Source of the DNA: Chara braunii
Lineage: Eukaryota; Streptophyta; Charophyceae; Charales; Characeae
Direction: 5' to 3'
Length of the DNA: 31,396 nucleotides
NCBI GenBank assembly: GCA_003427395.1
Contig: BFEA01000143.1
Span: forward strand, 2,345,027-2,376,422
This document shows, one piece after another, positions 1-10,125 of the stretch. The notes beneath the pieces were generated by a model. The model saw only the letters and a list, made by a program, of their open reading frames with translations, was not told the origin of the DNA and did no database searches. Position 1 is the stretch's first letter. Every line of letters begins with the position of its first letter. The translations under genes and the position numbers were made by a program.

Positions 1-230
1 CTACTTGAATTAAAAAAAAAAAATACATATATTCCTTAGTATATATAAAAATCAAAACATTCATACGCACTTCTTAGCGGCCAAGTGCGGGTTTGGTGCG
101 TGGTGAGTCAAGATCTTGACACAATCTTCATGATTGACTAGCCTCTCTGCTCTTTTACGTGCGGGCATTGCCCGCACCACCCGCACCGCGAGCGCTAAGC
201 TAGTTATTATTGTTATTGATGTCCTTATTA

Positions 231-273
<43 letters not shown>

Positions 274-860
274 CTTTATTATTGGTAGCAGGGCAAAGTC
301 CAAGACGGGAAACAAATGAATGAACCTGGCCGCCGAAACAGTCAGATACATTCAGGACTTCGGAAGATTACTCTACAAACGATAGGAAGAAAGGGAGATA
401 GGAGGAGAGAGAGATAGGAGAGAAAGAGGGAGAGAGAGAAAGAAAAGGAAGGGGAGGACCAACTTACCTGGTCCAGCCTGTGTGTTGATCTGTCAACAAA
501 CAAAAATACAGTTGATTTCTGAGCTCGGCCAATGAAACGACTGCCTTATTGAGGTTTCTGCATCTTGCTGAGTTTTTTGTGTGTGTGCGTGAGCACGCGT
601 GGAAGTAAGAGAAAGGGAAGGAGCTGGGGTGCATAGTGAGCTTTGGGTGTTATTGGCACCTGTGTGTTGTGGAACGAAGTTGTGAGTGTAGCGAGAGACA
701 TACCTGGTATTGGAAGCGTGCGGCCTTGGCCGCTGTATGCTAGTACTTCAGGGATGTTGTTGATGTCATCTTTCGACTTCATAATGAAGGTTGGATAGGA
801 TCTGCCACATGTAATCTGGGCGTTGAATGCCAGATGGGATATCAGCTCTGATTCCTCGTT
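1..860. other. Non-genic stretch with microsatellite and GA-rich tract
   Basis: I see no gene here. An ATT trinucleotide array occupies about 225-284. A GA-rich, purine-only style tract lies at about 380-457. The small ORFs on both strands are isoleucine runs or unsupported short frames. The part from about 546 to 860 is unique-looking sequence without a recognisable domain. Confidence 0.6.
225..284. repeat. ATT trinucleotide microsatellite 1
   Basis: Uninterrupted ATT units at about 229-272, with degenerate ATT-like flanks. It is the first of six ATT arrays in the window. Translation gives poly-isoleucine or poly-asparagine, so ORFs across it are not genes. Confidence 0.95.
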
Positions 861-1014
861 GATGATGATGATAGGACTGTTCAGCATTGCCAATTTCTCG
901 GTGTACTCTTACTTGGTTGAATCTCCGGGTGCAATCCTGCTGTTGGTTCGAGGTCACGACTATCTGGTCTTGTGAAGATAACGTTGTTTAATTCCTGAAG
1001 TACGCTGAAATGAT

Positions 1015-1082
1015 TCTATTATTATTATTATTATTATTATTATTGATTGATTATTATTATTATTATTATTATTATTGTTGTT
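1015..1082. repeat. ATT trinucleotide microsatellite 2
   Basis: ATT units interrupted once by GATTGATT near 1,045, ending in TTG units near 1,080. It lies at the same relative place in composite copy I as the array at 2,371-2,448 does in copy II. Confidence 0.95.
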
Positions 1083-1564
1083 GTTTTCTTATAGGTAGAC
1101 TCATGCATATAAACGGGCGGCGCAGCAAACAAGTGACAAGTGCGCACTAAGATCTCTGAGATGTGGTAAACCGAGAACACAGTTCTGATTCAAGTTCAAT
1201 ACAAGTGGCCATGGCGATTCAGCGCTCTCTCTGTTCTCATATACAGGGTCTCCCTGTTATCACACACGCACTGTACAACAACTACATATATAACAACTAT
1301 AGTAACAACCACCACTCACAGATATGGCTACGCTACCGCCTCGCCTACTTCGGCTCCGGACTCTCTGCAGACCTCCTTGCACAAGTCACTGAGGCAGCGC
1401 CTCTGCATGGCTCACGCGGAAGTGAATGAATGGCTGGCGCTACTTCGGAGATTCGTTGGTCTGCCTTTACCAGCAACCCACGGTGTGCCCAATCCCCGTG
1501 GTACTTATTGGACCGGACTGGGACTGGCTGGATTGGTACCACCGACTGTGTGAGTTGGCACGAC

Positions 1565-2110
1565 ACGGACAATGGAGAAGGACCGACAGACTCAGTCGGA
1601 CAGACGAACCATCAAACACAGACCACAGCAAATGGATACAGACTATAGTAGAGACGCAGTACGGGCAGCAGTGGACAAGCATATACAGTCAATGACACAA
1701 ACAGTCTGTTTGACACGGACAACCGACCAGATCGGCAAACATAGTCGGTCAAACAACAACAGCCAGCCAAACGGGCGGACAAACTCCGACAGGCAGAAGG
1801 TCAAACAGACGCAGACAGGGGAACGAACGAACACAAACATCCTAGGCATACACAGACAATCAGGCAAACCGACAGACACGGTCGGACCTATGACACAGTC
1901 GCTCAGACAGGCAAACAAGGTCAGTCCGGCAGACAGACACAAACAAACGGACAAACATACCGGCGCACACTCCACACCCAAGCACTCACATACAGACAGG
2001 ACGATGGACGTAGACAGATGGGAAGAGAATGGTCTGAGGGTACGAATGTGGACAGACAAACAAGAGGAGGCATACAGAAACGGACATGCGGGGACACAAG
2101 GGCATAGCCT
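1565..2110. repeat. Degenerate GACA/CAGA-rich tract, long copy
   Basis: About 550 bp built from imperfect GACA, CAGA and ACAAA words with very few T-rich codons. This composition opens long frames on both strands (about 200 codons each). Their proteins are only runs of D, R, T, Q and K, or of C, L, V and S, so I treat both frames as artefacts of the repeat. A shorter related tract lies at 3,105-3,240. Confidence 0.8.
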
Positions 2111-2370
2111 GATGAATACGCGAACCGCGCGCAGGCTGTGGGGCAGGAAGGTTGCAGGCAACCACGACACCAAATAAGATAACAGTTCTGGTTCCTTTTT
2201 GAGATAGGATTGTTTCAACATTGTTAATTGTGAATTATTAGGGTGCATCTATCTGGTGAATTCCGTGATGCGATTTTACTGCTGGTCCTGGGTCACGGAT
2301 AATTGGTCTTGTGTATATAGTATTGTTCGCTTTCTGAAGATGCTACTGATCAGCGTCCTATTGCTATTAT

Positions 2371-2375
2371 TATTA

Positions 2376-2427
<52 letters not shown>

Positions 2428-2463
2428 CCTTATTCTATTATTATTAGTAGTAGTAGTAGTAGT
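2371..2463. repeat. ATT microsatellite 3 with AGT tail
   Basis: ATT units from about 2,371 to 2,448, followed by six AGT units to 2,463. The switch from ATT to AGT is a compound microsatellite. A similar AGT patch sits inside the array at 4,050-4,285. Confidence 0.95.
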
Positions 2464-3104
2464 GGCAATAAAGGGGTCTGATTTGACCTCATTCACACTT
2501 TACATACATGCAAACAATTGCGCAGCAATCTGGCGACACGCGCCCACTCAAAACTCAGAGATATGGCAGCCCAGAGACGGGCTCACTTTCAATGACCATG
2601 GTGACTCAGCGTTCGTGTGATTCCCTGTTCAGGATACAGCGACTCGCCTTGAATATCCCGCGTGATACTTGCTGTGCACACGCACACTGCGCCGTCTTAC
2701 TGCTAAAGCTATGGCGGTCGTGTCCGCCCCTGCCTGCCCTTTTCCATTTGCCCTGAACACACACAGTCCCATACAGTACTTGGTGGACTGGGCTCTGACT
2801 GACCAGGACCAGTACACACGGTCTCGTACGGTACTCGCTGACTGGATTGAGTGAAACCGGGACTGGATACTGCTGATTCGGCAAGGGATGAAAGTGCAGC
2901 GGCCCACTAGGCCTCTGGCCCGCTGTAGAGCAACGATTGAAGAGTCGCTTCCAGACCTTCCAGGTGGTCTGTGCACGTTACTCTTCTGTGCTATAGCAGC
3001 TACAACCTTGACATCTTTGGACTGTTGCAACTTTGACCTCCACGGGGCGGAACCACGGTCCGAAACCCGACAGCCACATTGGCATGTGATGAACTAATAA
3101 ATGA

Positions 3105-3240
3105 TACAAGGGACAGACTCAGACTGTCTCAGACGGACTAAGACAGTCTCTGATAGACACGGACGGCCTCCGCCAGACACAGATAGACACACGCTGATAA
3201 GGACAGACAAACAAACATATAGGGGAAGAAAGGCAGACAG
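3105..3240. repeat. Degenerate GACA-rich tract, short copy
   Basis: Imperfect GACA/CAGAC units that also contain short inverted words (GACAGACTC and GACTGTCTC side by side near 3,110-3,130). It matches the character and position of the 1,565-2,110 tract and closes composite copy II. Confidence 0.75.
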
Positions 3241-3378
3241 CTAAAGAGAGAGAAAGAGGGAGAATGGGAGCCTTAGCGGGTAGCGGGTGACTGTTTTCAC
3301 AGCAGTTGTACGGTTAGTTCCTTGAGATACAACATTTACCTTGATTGCATCACGACTATTTAATCAACATAACTATTG

Positions 3379-3380
3379 AA

Positions 3381-3449
<69 letters not shown>

Positions 3450-3465
3450 ATTATTATTATTATTG
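3379..3465. repeat. ATT trinucleotide microsatellite 4
   Basis: About 85 bp of almost pure ATT, with one interruption near 3,448. Its flanks do not resemble those of arrays 2 and 3, so it is probably not a third composite copy. Confidence 0.95.
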
Positions 3466-4049
3466 TCATTACTTCAATAATCGGTGGTCCCGCAAGCCTC
3501 ATGTCCGCCCTAAGTGAAGGTGGGCCCGAGTATCCGTGAGAGGGGCTTTTGCCTCAGCATGCTCAGAGATGAGTCTCAGACAGTTGATGCACACTGGTTG
3601 GCTGGAGAAGTGACATGAGCTTAGCTAGGATAGGGAGGGGGTCGATGGGCGCAGGGACACGCAGCGCAAGGACAATCCATTGTGAAGTAGCCGCGGAAAA
3701 CGCGGCATTGTCCCAGTATCCGCACACAAGCACGACAAGGTGTGTGTTGTAGCTAGAGGACCGGGATATTAGCGGGCTACGGCCAGGCACGCGGAACAGC
3801 AAGCGTGCACCCACACGGCTTGCAAGCGGACGCACGAGACGGCATGCATGTACCCGCACAGTCTTGAAGGCTGGCAGGGCAGCAGTTACACATGTGTGGT
3901 CTTTAGGATAAGCACGAAGAATAGCAAGCGGGATAAGGAAGTGAAAAGGACAAAGATCTCTAACCAGGTGATGCATCAATAAGACGTTCACGCTCGCTTG
4001 TTCACTTAAAGTTTAATCAGAGCATTTGACAAACAGTTTAGTATCCCGA
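3466..4049. other. Non-genic stretch
   Basis: I see no gene. A 142-codon minus-strand frame (3,563-3,991) has no recognisable domain and lies in unremarkable repeat-flanked sequence. I do not call it. Confidence 0.5.
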
Positions 4050-4220
4050 TATTATTGTTATTATTATTTTTATTATTATTATTTCTATTATCTTATTATT
4101 GCGACTATTATTACTATTATCATCATTATTGTTGTTAATACTATAAATGATTACCAATATATTAGTTATTATTATCTTATTATCATTATTGTTTCACCTA
4201 TTACTATTGATATTATTGTT

Positions 4221-4251
<31 letters not shown>

Positions 4252-4285
4252 GTAGTAGTAGTAGTACTATTATTATTATTATTCT
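4050..4285. repeat. Long degenerate ATT array (5)
   Basis: About 235 bp of ATT-like sequence with internal TTG, CTA, CAT and AGT variants, including an AGT patch near 4,250-4,266. It is the longest and most decayed of the ATT arrays, so probably the oldest. Confidence 0.9.
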
Positions 4286-4950
4286 CGTTTGTTTTACTGT
4301 TAATGTTTTTAAGACGCCACGAGTTGGGCGAAGGCCGAAAAGTGAAGAAAGCATGGAGGGGATTTAGGGAAGAGGGAGACAAGTGTCACGGTGTGATGGT
4401 GCCTGCCCCCCTCCGTCCGTCCCCATCTTTTGCCTTGGTTGGGTCCTCTAAAGTTATCAATCTCTTTTTTGAATATGATTGGCTGATGATGAATTTTCAC
4501 TTACATAATAATAGTCTCTACTGGCTCTAAGTACTTGCAATCAGATGCATTGACCATACATTTCCGAATACAGGGCGATTGCGGGAGCTCTGCTGGAGTT
4601 CAGGAGGAACTCTGGAGGCAGGGAACCATGAGGTACGCATGACTATCCCCTTCCCATATACCCTTACAGGCTACGCCTCTTTATTAGGACTGCCTGCATG
4701 ACTTGTGATATACCATTTTATGTTTCTTCAGGACTAAGGTCAACAGAAGGGGATGTGAATATACGGATGAAGTAAGAATCCTGCNTCCTGCCTGCATGAC
4801 TTGTGATATACCATTTTATGTTTCTTCAGGACTAAGGTCAACAGAAGGGGATGTGAATATACGGATGAAGTAAGAATCCTACCTGGTGAAAGGAAAGGAA
4901 CCTAAAATAACCAAGAAGGAACCTAGGTTGTTTTGGCTTGAAGAACAAAG
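4286..4950. other. Non-genic stretch with assembly duplication
   Basis: No gene seen. It contains an exact 93-bp direct duplication (4,690-4,782 and 4,788-4,880) with a single N at 4,785 in the join. This most likely reflects two contigs with unmerged overlapping ends. From about 4,880 onward the sequence grades into the repeat ladder that follows. Confidence 0.55.
4690..4880. repeat. Exact 93-bp duplication around a single N
   Basis: Copies 4,690-4,782 and 4,788-4,880 are identical by eye and are separated by a few bases including N at 4,785. The same arrangement recurs at 10,182-10,372. I read both as assembly joins rather than biology. Confidence 0.8.
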
Positions 4951-4962
4951 TAGGGCGATGGA

Positions 4963-7045
4963 GGCTCATGTGTGAGCCGTCGTGCTACTTATGTATACGC
5001 TGGCTTGATTAAAGATTGACACTTGGGTACTCGTGTGTGAGTCACCTTGCTCTTTGTCGGTTCGACTGTCGTCGTGACGGGGACGGGGTTCTAATAATAA
5101 CCTAGGAACTAAACTAAGTGTCTTCTACCGGATCGGCTGTCGTCGTGATGGGACGAGGGTACAAACAAGATACTTATGAATTAGTTTAAAGTACTCTCTG
5201 TCTGGGCGGCTGTCGTCGTGAGGGGACGAGGGTACGTACAACTACTTATGAACTAATCTAAGTACTCTCTACCTGAGCGGCTGTCGTCATGAGGGGACGA
5301 GGGTACAAACAACTACTTATAAACTAATCTAAGTACTCTCTACCTGGGCGGCTGTCGTCGTGAAGGGACGAGGGTACGAACAATTAACTTAGGAACTAAA
5401 CTAAGTACTCTCTACCAGATCGGCTGTCGTCGTGATGGGACGAGGGTACAAACAAAATACTTATAAACCAATGAAGGTACTCTCTACCGTAACGGCTGTC
5501 GTCGAGACGGGAAGGGGGTATCTGACTATAACTTATGAACTAGATTTGGTACTCTCTACCGGATCGACTGTCGTCATGATGGGAGGAGGGTACTAACAAT
5601 AACTTATAAACTAAAGTAGGTACTCTCTACCGTAACGACTGTCGTCGTGTCAGGAAGGGGGAATCTGACTATAACTTATAAACTAAATAGGCGCTCTCTA
5701 CCGGAACGGCTGTCGTCGTGATGGGACGAGGGTACGAACAACTACTTATGATTTAGTCTAAGTACTCTCTACCGTAGCGGCTATCGTCGTGATGGGATGA
5801 GGGTACAAGCAAATACTTATGAACTAAAATAGGTACTCGTACTCTCTACTAGATCGACTGTCGTCGTGACGGGAAGAGGGTTCTGATATTGACTTATGAA
5901 CTAATTTAGGTACTCATGTGTGAGTTACCTTGCTATCTGCCTGATCGTTTGTCGCCGTGATGGGCAGAGGCATCTAACAATAACTTATGAATTAAATTAG
6001 GTACTCTCTACCGTAACGACTGTCGTCGTGACAGGAAGAGGGTTCTAATGACAACCTAGGAACTAAATTAGGTGCTCTCTACCGTAACGACTATCGTCGT
6101 GACTGGAAGAGGGTACCGACAAATACTTATGAGTTAGTTTAGGTGCTCTCTACCAGATCGACTGTCGTCGTGATGGGACGAGGACGCTAACTAAGTACTT
6201 ATTAACTAATCTAAGTTCTGTCTACCAGATCGGTTGTCGTCGTAATGGGACGAGGGTACAAACAAATACTTATAAACTAATTAGAATACTCTCAACCGGA
6301 TCGACTGTCGTCGTGACGGGACGAGGGTACATGCAAATACTTATGAACTAATTCATGTACTCCTTACCAGATCGACTGTCGCCGTGATGGGAAAAGGGGT
6401 ACTAACAATAGCTTATGAACTAAATCCGGTACCCTCGACCGTAACGGATGTCGTCGTAACAGGGAATGAGTATCTGACTATAACTTATGAACTAAATCGG
6501 ATACCCTCGACCGTAACGACTGTTGTCGTGACGGGAAGGGGGTATCTGACTATAACCTATGAATTAAATTTGGTACTCTATACCGCAACGACTGTCGTCG
6601 CAACGGGAAGAAGTATCTGACAATGACTATGAACTAGACTAGGAACTCTCTACCGGATCGACTGTCGTCGTGATGGGACAAGGGTACAAACAAAGTACTT
6701 ATAAACTAATCTTAGAACTCTCTACCAGATCTACTATCGTCGTGATGGGACGACGGTACAAACAAAGTACTTATAAACTAATCTTAGTACTCTCTACCGG
6801 ATTGGTTTTCGTCGTGATGGGATGAGGGAACAAACAAAGTACTCATAAACTAATCTAAGTGCTCTCTACCTGATCGGTTGTCGTCGTGATGGGACGAGGG
6901 TGCAAACAACAACTTACGAACTAATCTGAGTACTCTCTACCGGATCGACTGTCGTCGTGATGGAATGATAATACAAACAACTACTTATGAGCTAATTTAA
7001 GTGTTCTCTATCGGATCGGCTGTCGTCGTGTTTGAAAAAGGGGTC
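4963..7045 (+). repeat. Minisatellite of 28 hairpin units, about 71 bp each
   Basis: The core word TGTCGTCGTG or a close variant recurs 28 times, starting at 5,067, 5,138, 5,211, 5,282, 5,353 and so on to 7,021. Spacing is nearly always 71-73 bp; two units are longer (77 and 91 bp). Each unit has an outer inverted pair, for example GTACTCTC (5,333-5,340) with GAGGGTAC (5,370-5,377). Inside is a small stem CGAC-TGTC-GTCG. Units are separated by an A/T-rich spacer of about 26 bp. Two subfamilies are visible, one with GGATCGAC usually followed by GTGATGGGA, the other with GTAACGAC usually followed by GTGACRGG. Three further hairpins with TGTG-type loops occur at 4,963-4,978, 5,026-5,046 and 5,909-5,929. 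The array lies upstream of all Element 1 ORFs on the same strand. Its function is unknown; a structured leader RNA is one possibility. Confidence 0.85.
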
Positions 7046-7179
7046 TGACACTTAGAAAATAATAAAGGAAGGCTCAAGAGAGGATCATCCTATTCACACG
7101 CTTGAGTCTCAAGCTGACTAACAATCTGCAAAGAGTAGGAGATCACATTTTTACTCTTCCTTTCCTAGCTTACTTACCC

Positions 7180-7653
7180 TCTGATAGTTCGACCACCGAA
7201 CCGGTAATAGGGAGGCTTCTGTAGGAGTCGTCCTATTGCTTTTTTAACAGCTGGACTACTCATTACCCGAGGAAGGTAGTAGAGGGGCCTCTGTTGAGGT
7301 CTGTCTATTACCTACTTGATTCTATATTAACTTAAGAGAAGTGGGCTCTTGTAGGAATACCCTAAACACTCGTCTTCTGTCCAAATTAACCCGGTCTCAG
7401 GACGGTCGGCTTCTGAAGGGCAACAGGATACCCTTGTCAGAATTATCCCAATGCTCTCGTGAAGTGGATCTTGTCACGTGATAGTAGGGGGCTCTTGTGC
7501 GGGTCGCCTATTATTCACGCAGACCGTTACTAACTTATGGGAGAAGGCTGACATCCAGATCTTTCAGAAGGTTACCTAAGGCAAATAGTAGGGTGATTCT
7601 GTAGGAGCCTCGACTATTTGTTGTAGGAAGGATGCTCATATGTGAGCTATCCT
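7180..7653 (+). repeat. Second hairpin repeat family, about six units
   Basis: Units centred near 7,221, 7,293, 7,350, 7,415, 7,498 and 7,600 share a core like GGCTTCTGTAGGAGTC, but their outer stems differ in sequence. Clear hairpins: 7,206-7,237 (AATAGG with CCTATT, inner GGCTTC with GGAGTC, loop TGTA); 7,275-7,312 (GGTAGTAGA with TCTATTACC, inner GGCCTC with GAGGTC, loop TGTT); 7,477-7,519 (CGTGA and TAGTAGG with CCTATTA and TCACG); 7,582-7,620 (CAAATAGT with ACTATTTG); 7,629-7,653 (AGGATGCTCA with TGAGCTATCCT, one bulge). The units near 7,350 and 7,415 pair less well. Stems that change while staying complementary suggest selection on structure, or birth by inverted duplication. Confidence 0.7.
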
Positions 7654-9496
7654 GTTACTCTGAGCAGATCTTATGTTTGCATTGAGTGAAACCAAGGGGG
7701 GATCAAATACTCGTGTACGACTTACTCACCTGTCTGTTTGACTAACTGATTGTTTGGTATTGATCAAGTAACAAGAGATTCATGTCTAGATCAGCCTAGT
7801 ACTAGAGTATGTTAAAATAGAAGAGAAAGGAAAGAACAATGCTCATGTTGGAGCAACGTCTTCGCATATCTGGAAAAGGAACAAGGAAATATATTAGGAC
7901 CGCGGGATAAAGAAGCTTAAGAACCACCGCGTAGTTCATGTCCGTCCATGGCTTTCGGATGGAAAGCCACAACAATGAATGAGTTACGTCTCCTCTACAT
8001 AAGCGCCAAACGGTGCGTTTATTTCCAAGAGAGAAAATGCAAGGACAGAGAGTAGGGGAAATATGAGTTCCCTAAAGATGACTTAGGACATAGGCATGAG
8101 ACTCCTTGAGAGAAAAGGAGAGAGTGATAGACGACTTAGGGTAGGGTTGTAAGAGTGAGACTAAGGATATACCTGCGACGTCGATCCCAGAGCTCACTAC
8201 CCATCTCTAGGGGCTTGACCCTTAGATATTGATATGTGGGAAATCGAGAGGGGGTGTTGAATCTTTGTTGACCTGTGTGTGTGCAGGTCCTTGTTTATCT
8301 ATTGCATTTCAAGGAAGAGGTTCTACAGAAAGGACCTAAATTTCTGTTCTCTCTCGATAACAGGTCGGTTGTTACCGATTCAACTTTTCCCCTTTGATTT
8401 GATACCCACCTCTAAAGTCAAACCCGGTGGTCAGTAAAACTGTCACCTGTTGTCATTGCCTAAATGGTCCTGGTCACTCTCGAGGGTCCTTTGTAGAAAT
8501 GTGAGGGGGCTGGGCTTACGTCTCAGGAAAGACAAGACTGTCATGCATGGTTTGGGAAGTGAGGGACAAGGTCAATGGTTGATGGTTGACGTCGTTAGTG
8601 CATGGCATTTAAACTGTCTTTGCATTATTCTGTGCAGGTCTGTTTTGTGCGTGATTTGGATTGAACCGGACCTGGTCTGTTGAAGAGTCTTTGACACACA
8701 ACACTTCTGAAAGTGGGAAGGGTTCTCGGCGGTAATACTTTCATATTCATCATATGTCCAACTTAAACTTCTATACTATTCTGATGTTCAGCGAAGTCAT
8801 AACTTGTTCAGAAAGATAGGACGTCCTTTGGTAGGGAGATGGTTTGATTGATAATTATCAAGAGAATATTACATTACGCAGTATCGAAAATAGACGGCCT
8901 TTTATAAAGTTCGACCTGAATATCTAATGGGTAAGTTCTAGGCGTCTTACCGCGCGTACCCCGTTTTATGCTACAGCGATCGAGCAAACGCCCTCGACCG
9001 ACCTACCTCTACAAAGGCATGTAAGAGCCTTCGCATGTGGGCCGGTAACTCAGCAGGGATACGCCTACCTGAGTGTGGTGACAGCCCCTCGGGTAGAGGT
9101 AAGTTGTACCTTGCGGCTCCCCGACCTGTCGTGGGTTGTCGTGAGAGGTATAGCCCGCGCACACGGTTGGAGTGGTGATTGGTTCTTTTAAAGGAATATA
9201 TCCTACGTGACACGACCGTGAGGTTCAACGCTCCCAGAAAGGTGCGGGACCACCGCTCGCGACAGGTGTCGCCGTTGCCGGGATCTCGCTTCCTATCCGA
9301 GGTCCTCAGTGAACAAACTCGGGTAAGGCAAGATCCTGGCAAAATGACAATTATCGAAGTCAAAATTGACTAAGAATCTAAGCGGAATAAGGTAACTCGA
9401 GTTGTTAGTCACAAGTAGCGAACAAATCAGTGCGTAGGGTATAGGTCAATTGATACCTAGGTACACTTACCCGACTTATAGTAAAAGTTAAAGAGT
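7654..9496 (+). other. Long non-coding leader of Element 1
   Basis: No credible gene in about 1.8 kb. It contains a perfect 7-bp hairpin at 7,950-7,968 (GGCTTTC, 5-nt loop, GAAAGCC). A purine tract followed by TG lies at 8,246-8,256 and resembles a polypurine tract/LTR start, but without a partner copy I cannot call it. Two pyrimidine-rich TGTGCAG acceptor-like sites lie near 8,286 and 8,638, and a strong donor at 9,098. Small ORFs at 8,450 and 8,971-9,373 show no domain. Confidence 0.45.
9095..9104 (+). promoter_or_regulatory. Candidate 5' splice site upstream of accessory ORFs
   Basis: AGAG|GTAAGT, with the GT at 9,099-9,100, matches the eukaryotic donor consensus closely. It lies 400 bp before the first ORF and upstream of acceptors at 10,758 and 11,839. 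Splicing from here could place copies B or C first on a subgenomic RNA. This is inference; no transcript is available. Confidence 0.4.
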
Positions 9497-9943
9497 ATGG
9501 CACCCAAAGGTCGTGGGACCGGTTTTAGTAGAGGAAGAGGCGGCAGACAAGGGAAGGCACCTGAAAGGCCTATAGATTTGACTAAGAAATGGGAAGATTG
9601 GGGAGAAGATGATGAAGGGTCAGAAGAGAAGGAGGAAGGATTGAGGGCGAGAAGGTATCGGGAGGAAAGGCGCATGCATACTCCAAACTCTGATGAAATG
9701 GCTTATTATTCATATAGGTACGCAAGGCGTTACGAAGAACCTCCACCATGCTTCGAGCTGTCTAGTCGCCCGCATCATAGCCCTTACCCACTGTCTCAGG
9801 AATGACAGTTGACCGTCCTTCCCCAGCCTCACCAACAAGGACACCAAGCAACACCGCACGGGTCTGACCCTCCTGTAGTCGCTCAGTCTGCGTCTCCTGA
9901 TAGGAGGATGTGCATATCACTCTTGATGTTTATATTATGTTAA
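9497..9943 (+). pseudogene. RG-rich ORF at the 5' side of Element 1
   Basis: A frame of about 148 codons with an in-frame TGA at 9,803. The start ATG at 9,497 is followed by a basic Gly/Arg-rich patch (GRGTGFSRGRGGRQGK, residues about 5-20), typical of RNA-binding tails. Next come an acidic region (D/E-rich, residues 30-50), an R/Y-rich part, and, past the TGA, a Q/H/P-rich stretch. I recognise no named domain. Its position, first in a series of ORFs before gag, recalls the extra 5' ORF of Ogre/Tat-type plant Ty3 elements, but I see no sequence similarity that would prove this. The TGA could derive from CGA by one transition. Confidence is good that the frame is part of the element and low for any function. 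Confidence 0.5.
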
Positions 9944-10125
9944 ATAGAGATCTGCGGGTTGATATCCTACTTATTGTATAAAAAAATTATATAAGGGTCT
10001 AAAAGGTTGGGTAAGGTGGCGAAAAAAGATAGGGCGAGAAGCTAGGCTAAAATCAGCTAGCTAAGTGAAAGAAACATGGGCTGGATTGTGTTGAGTAATA
10101 GGTAGAATGTATCGACAAGAAAAGG

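Larger units (their letters stand above)
860..2180. repeat. Composite repeat copy I
   Basis: First member of a tandem pair of about 1.3 kb. Order of parts: a head (about 860-1,010) matching 2,190-2,360, an ATT array (1,015-1,082), a segment (about 1,130-1,545) similar to the reverse complement of 30,180-30,640, and a long GACA-rich tract (about 1,565-2,110). The match to the 30-kb region was seen by eye. For example, the stretch around 1,370-1,440 reads on the + strand what 30,310-30,365 reads on the minus strand. It is probably old, rearranged retroelement LTR or UTR sequence in antisense orientation. No gene is supported. Confidence 0.65.
2190..3250. repeat. Composite repeat copy II
   Basis: Second member of the tandem pair. 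The head (2,190-2,360) shares with 860-1,010 the words around the shared ...GGTCACG... and ...TTGGTCTTGTG... stretches. An ATT array follows at 2,371-2,448. The segment 2,515-2,870 is similar to 1,140-1,540 and to the reverse complement of 30,180-30,640. A GACA-rich tract closes the unit. The two copies are clearly diverged, so the duplication is not recent. No gene is supported. Confidence 0.65.

Noticed and set aside
1572-2248. Overlapping 201-codon frames on both strands
   Set aside because: They arise from the GACA-rich tract, which lacks stop-forming words. Their composition is repetitive and no domain is visible.
3563-3991. 142-codon minus-strand ORF
   Set aside because: No recognisable domain, no supporting neighbour or splice context, and it lies between microsatellites.
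6384-6620. 78-codon ORF made of three 24-residue repeats
   Set aside because: It is a chance open frame through three 71-72-bp repeat units. Other units do not keep the frame.
4963-7045. CRISPR array
   Set aside because: Regular spacing suggested it, but the whole 71-bp unit including the spacer is repeated with drift, and the context is a eukaryotic retroelement.
8246-8256. Purine tract plus TG as an LTR start
   Set aside because: No second copy of the following sequence and no primer site was found in the window.
9497-9943. RG-rich ORF as the true Gag
   Set aside because: The 12,966 frame has the CCHC knuckle and leads directly into protease, so it is Gag. The RG-rich ORF has neither.
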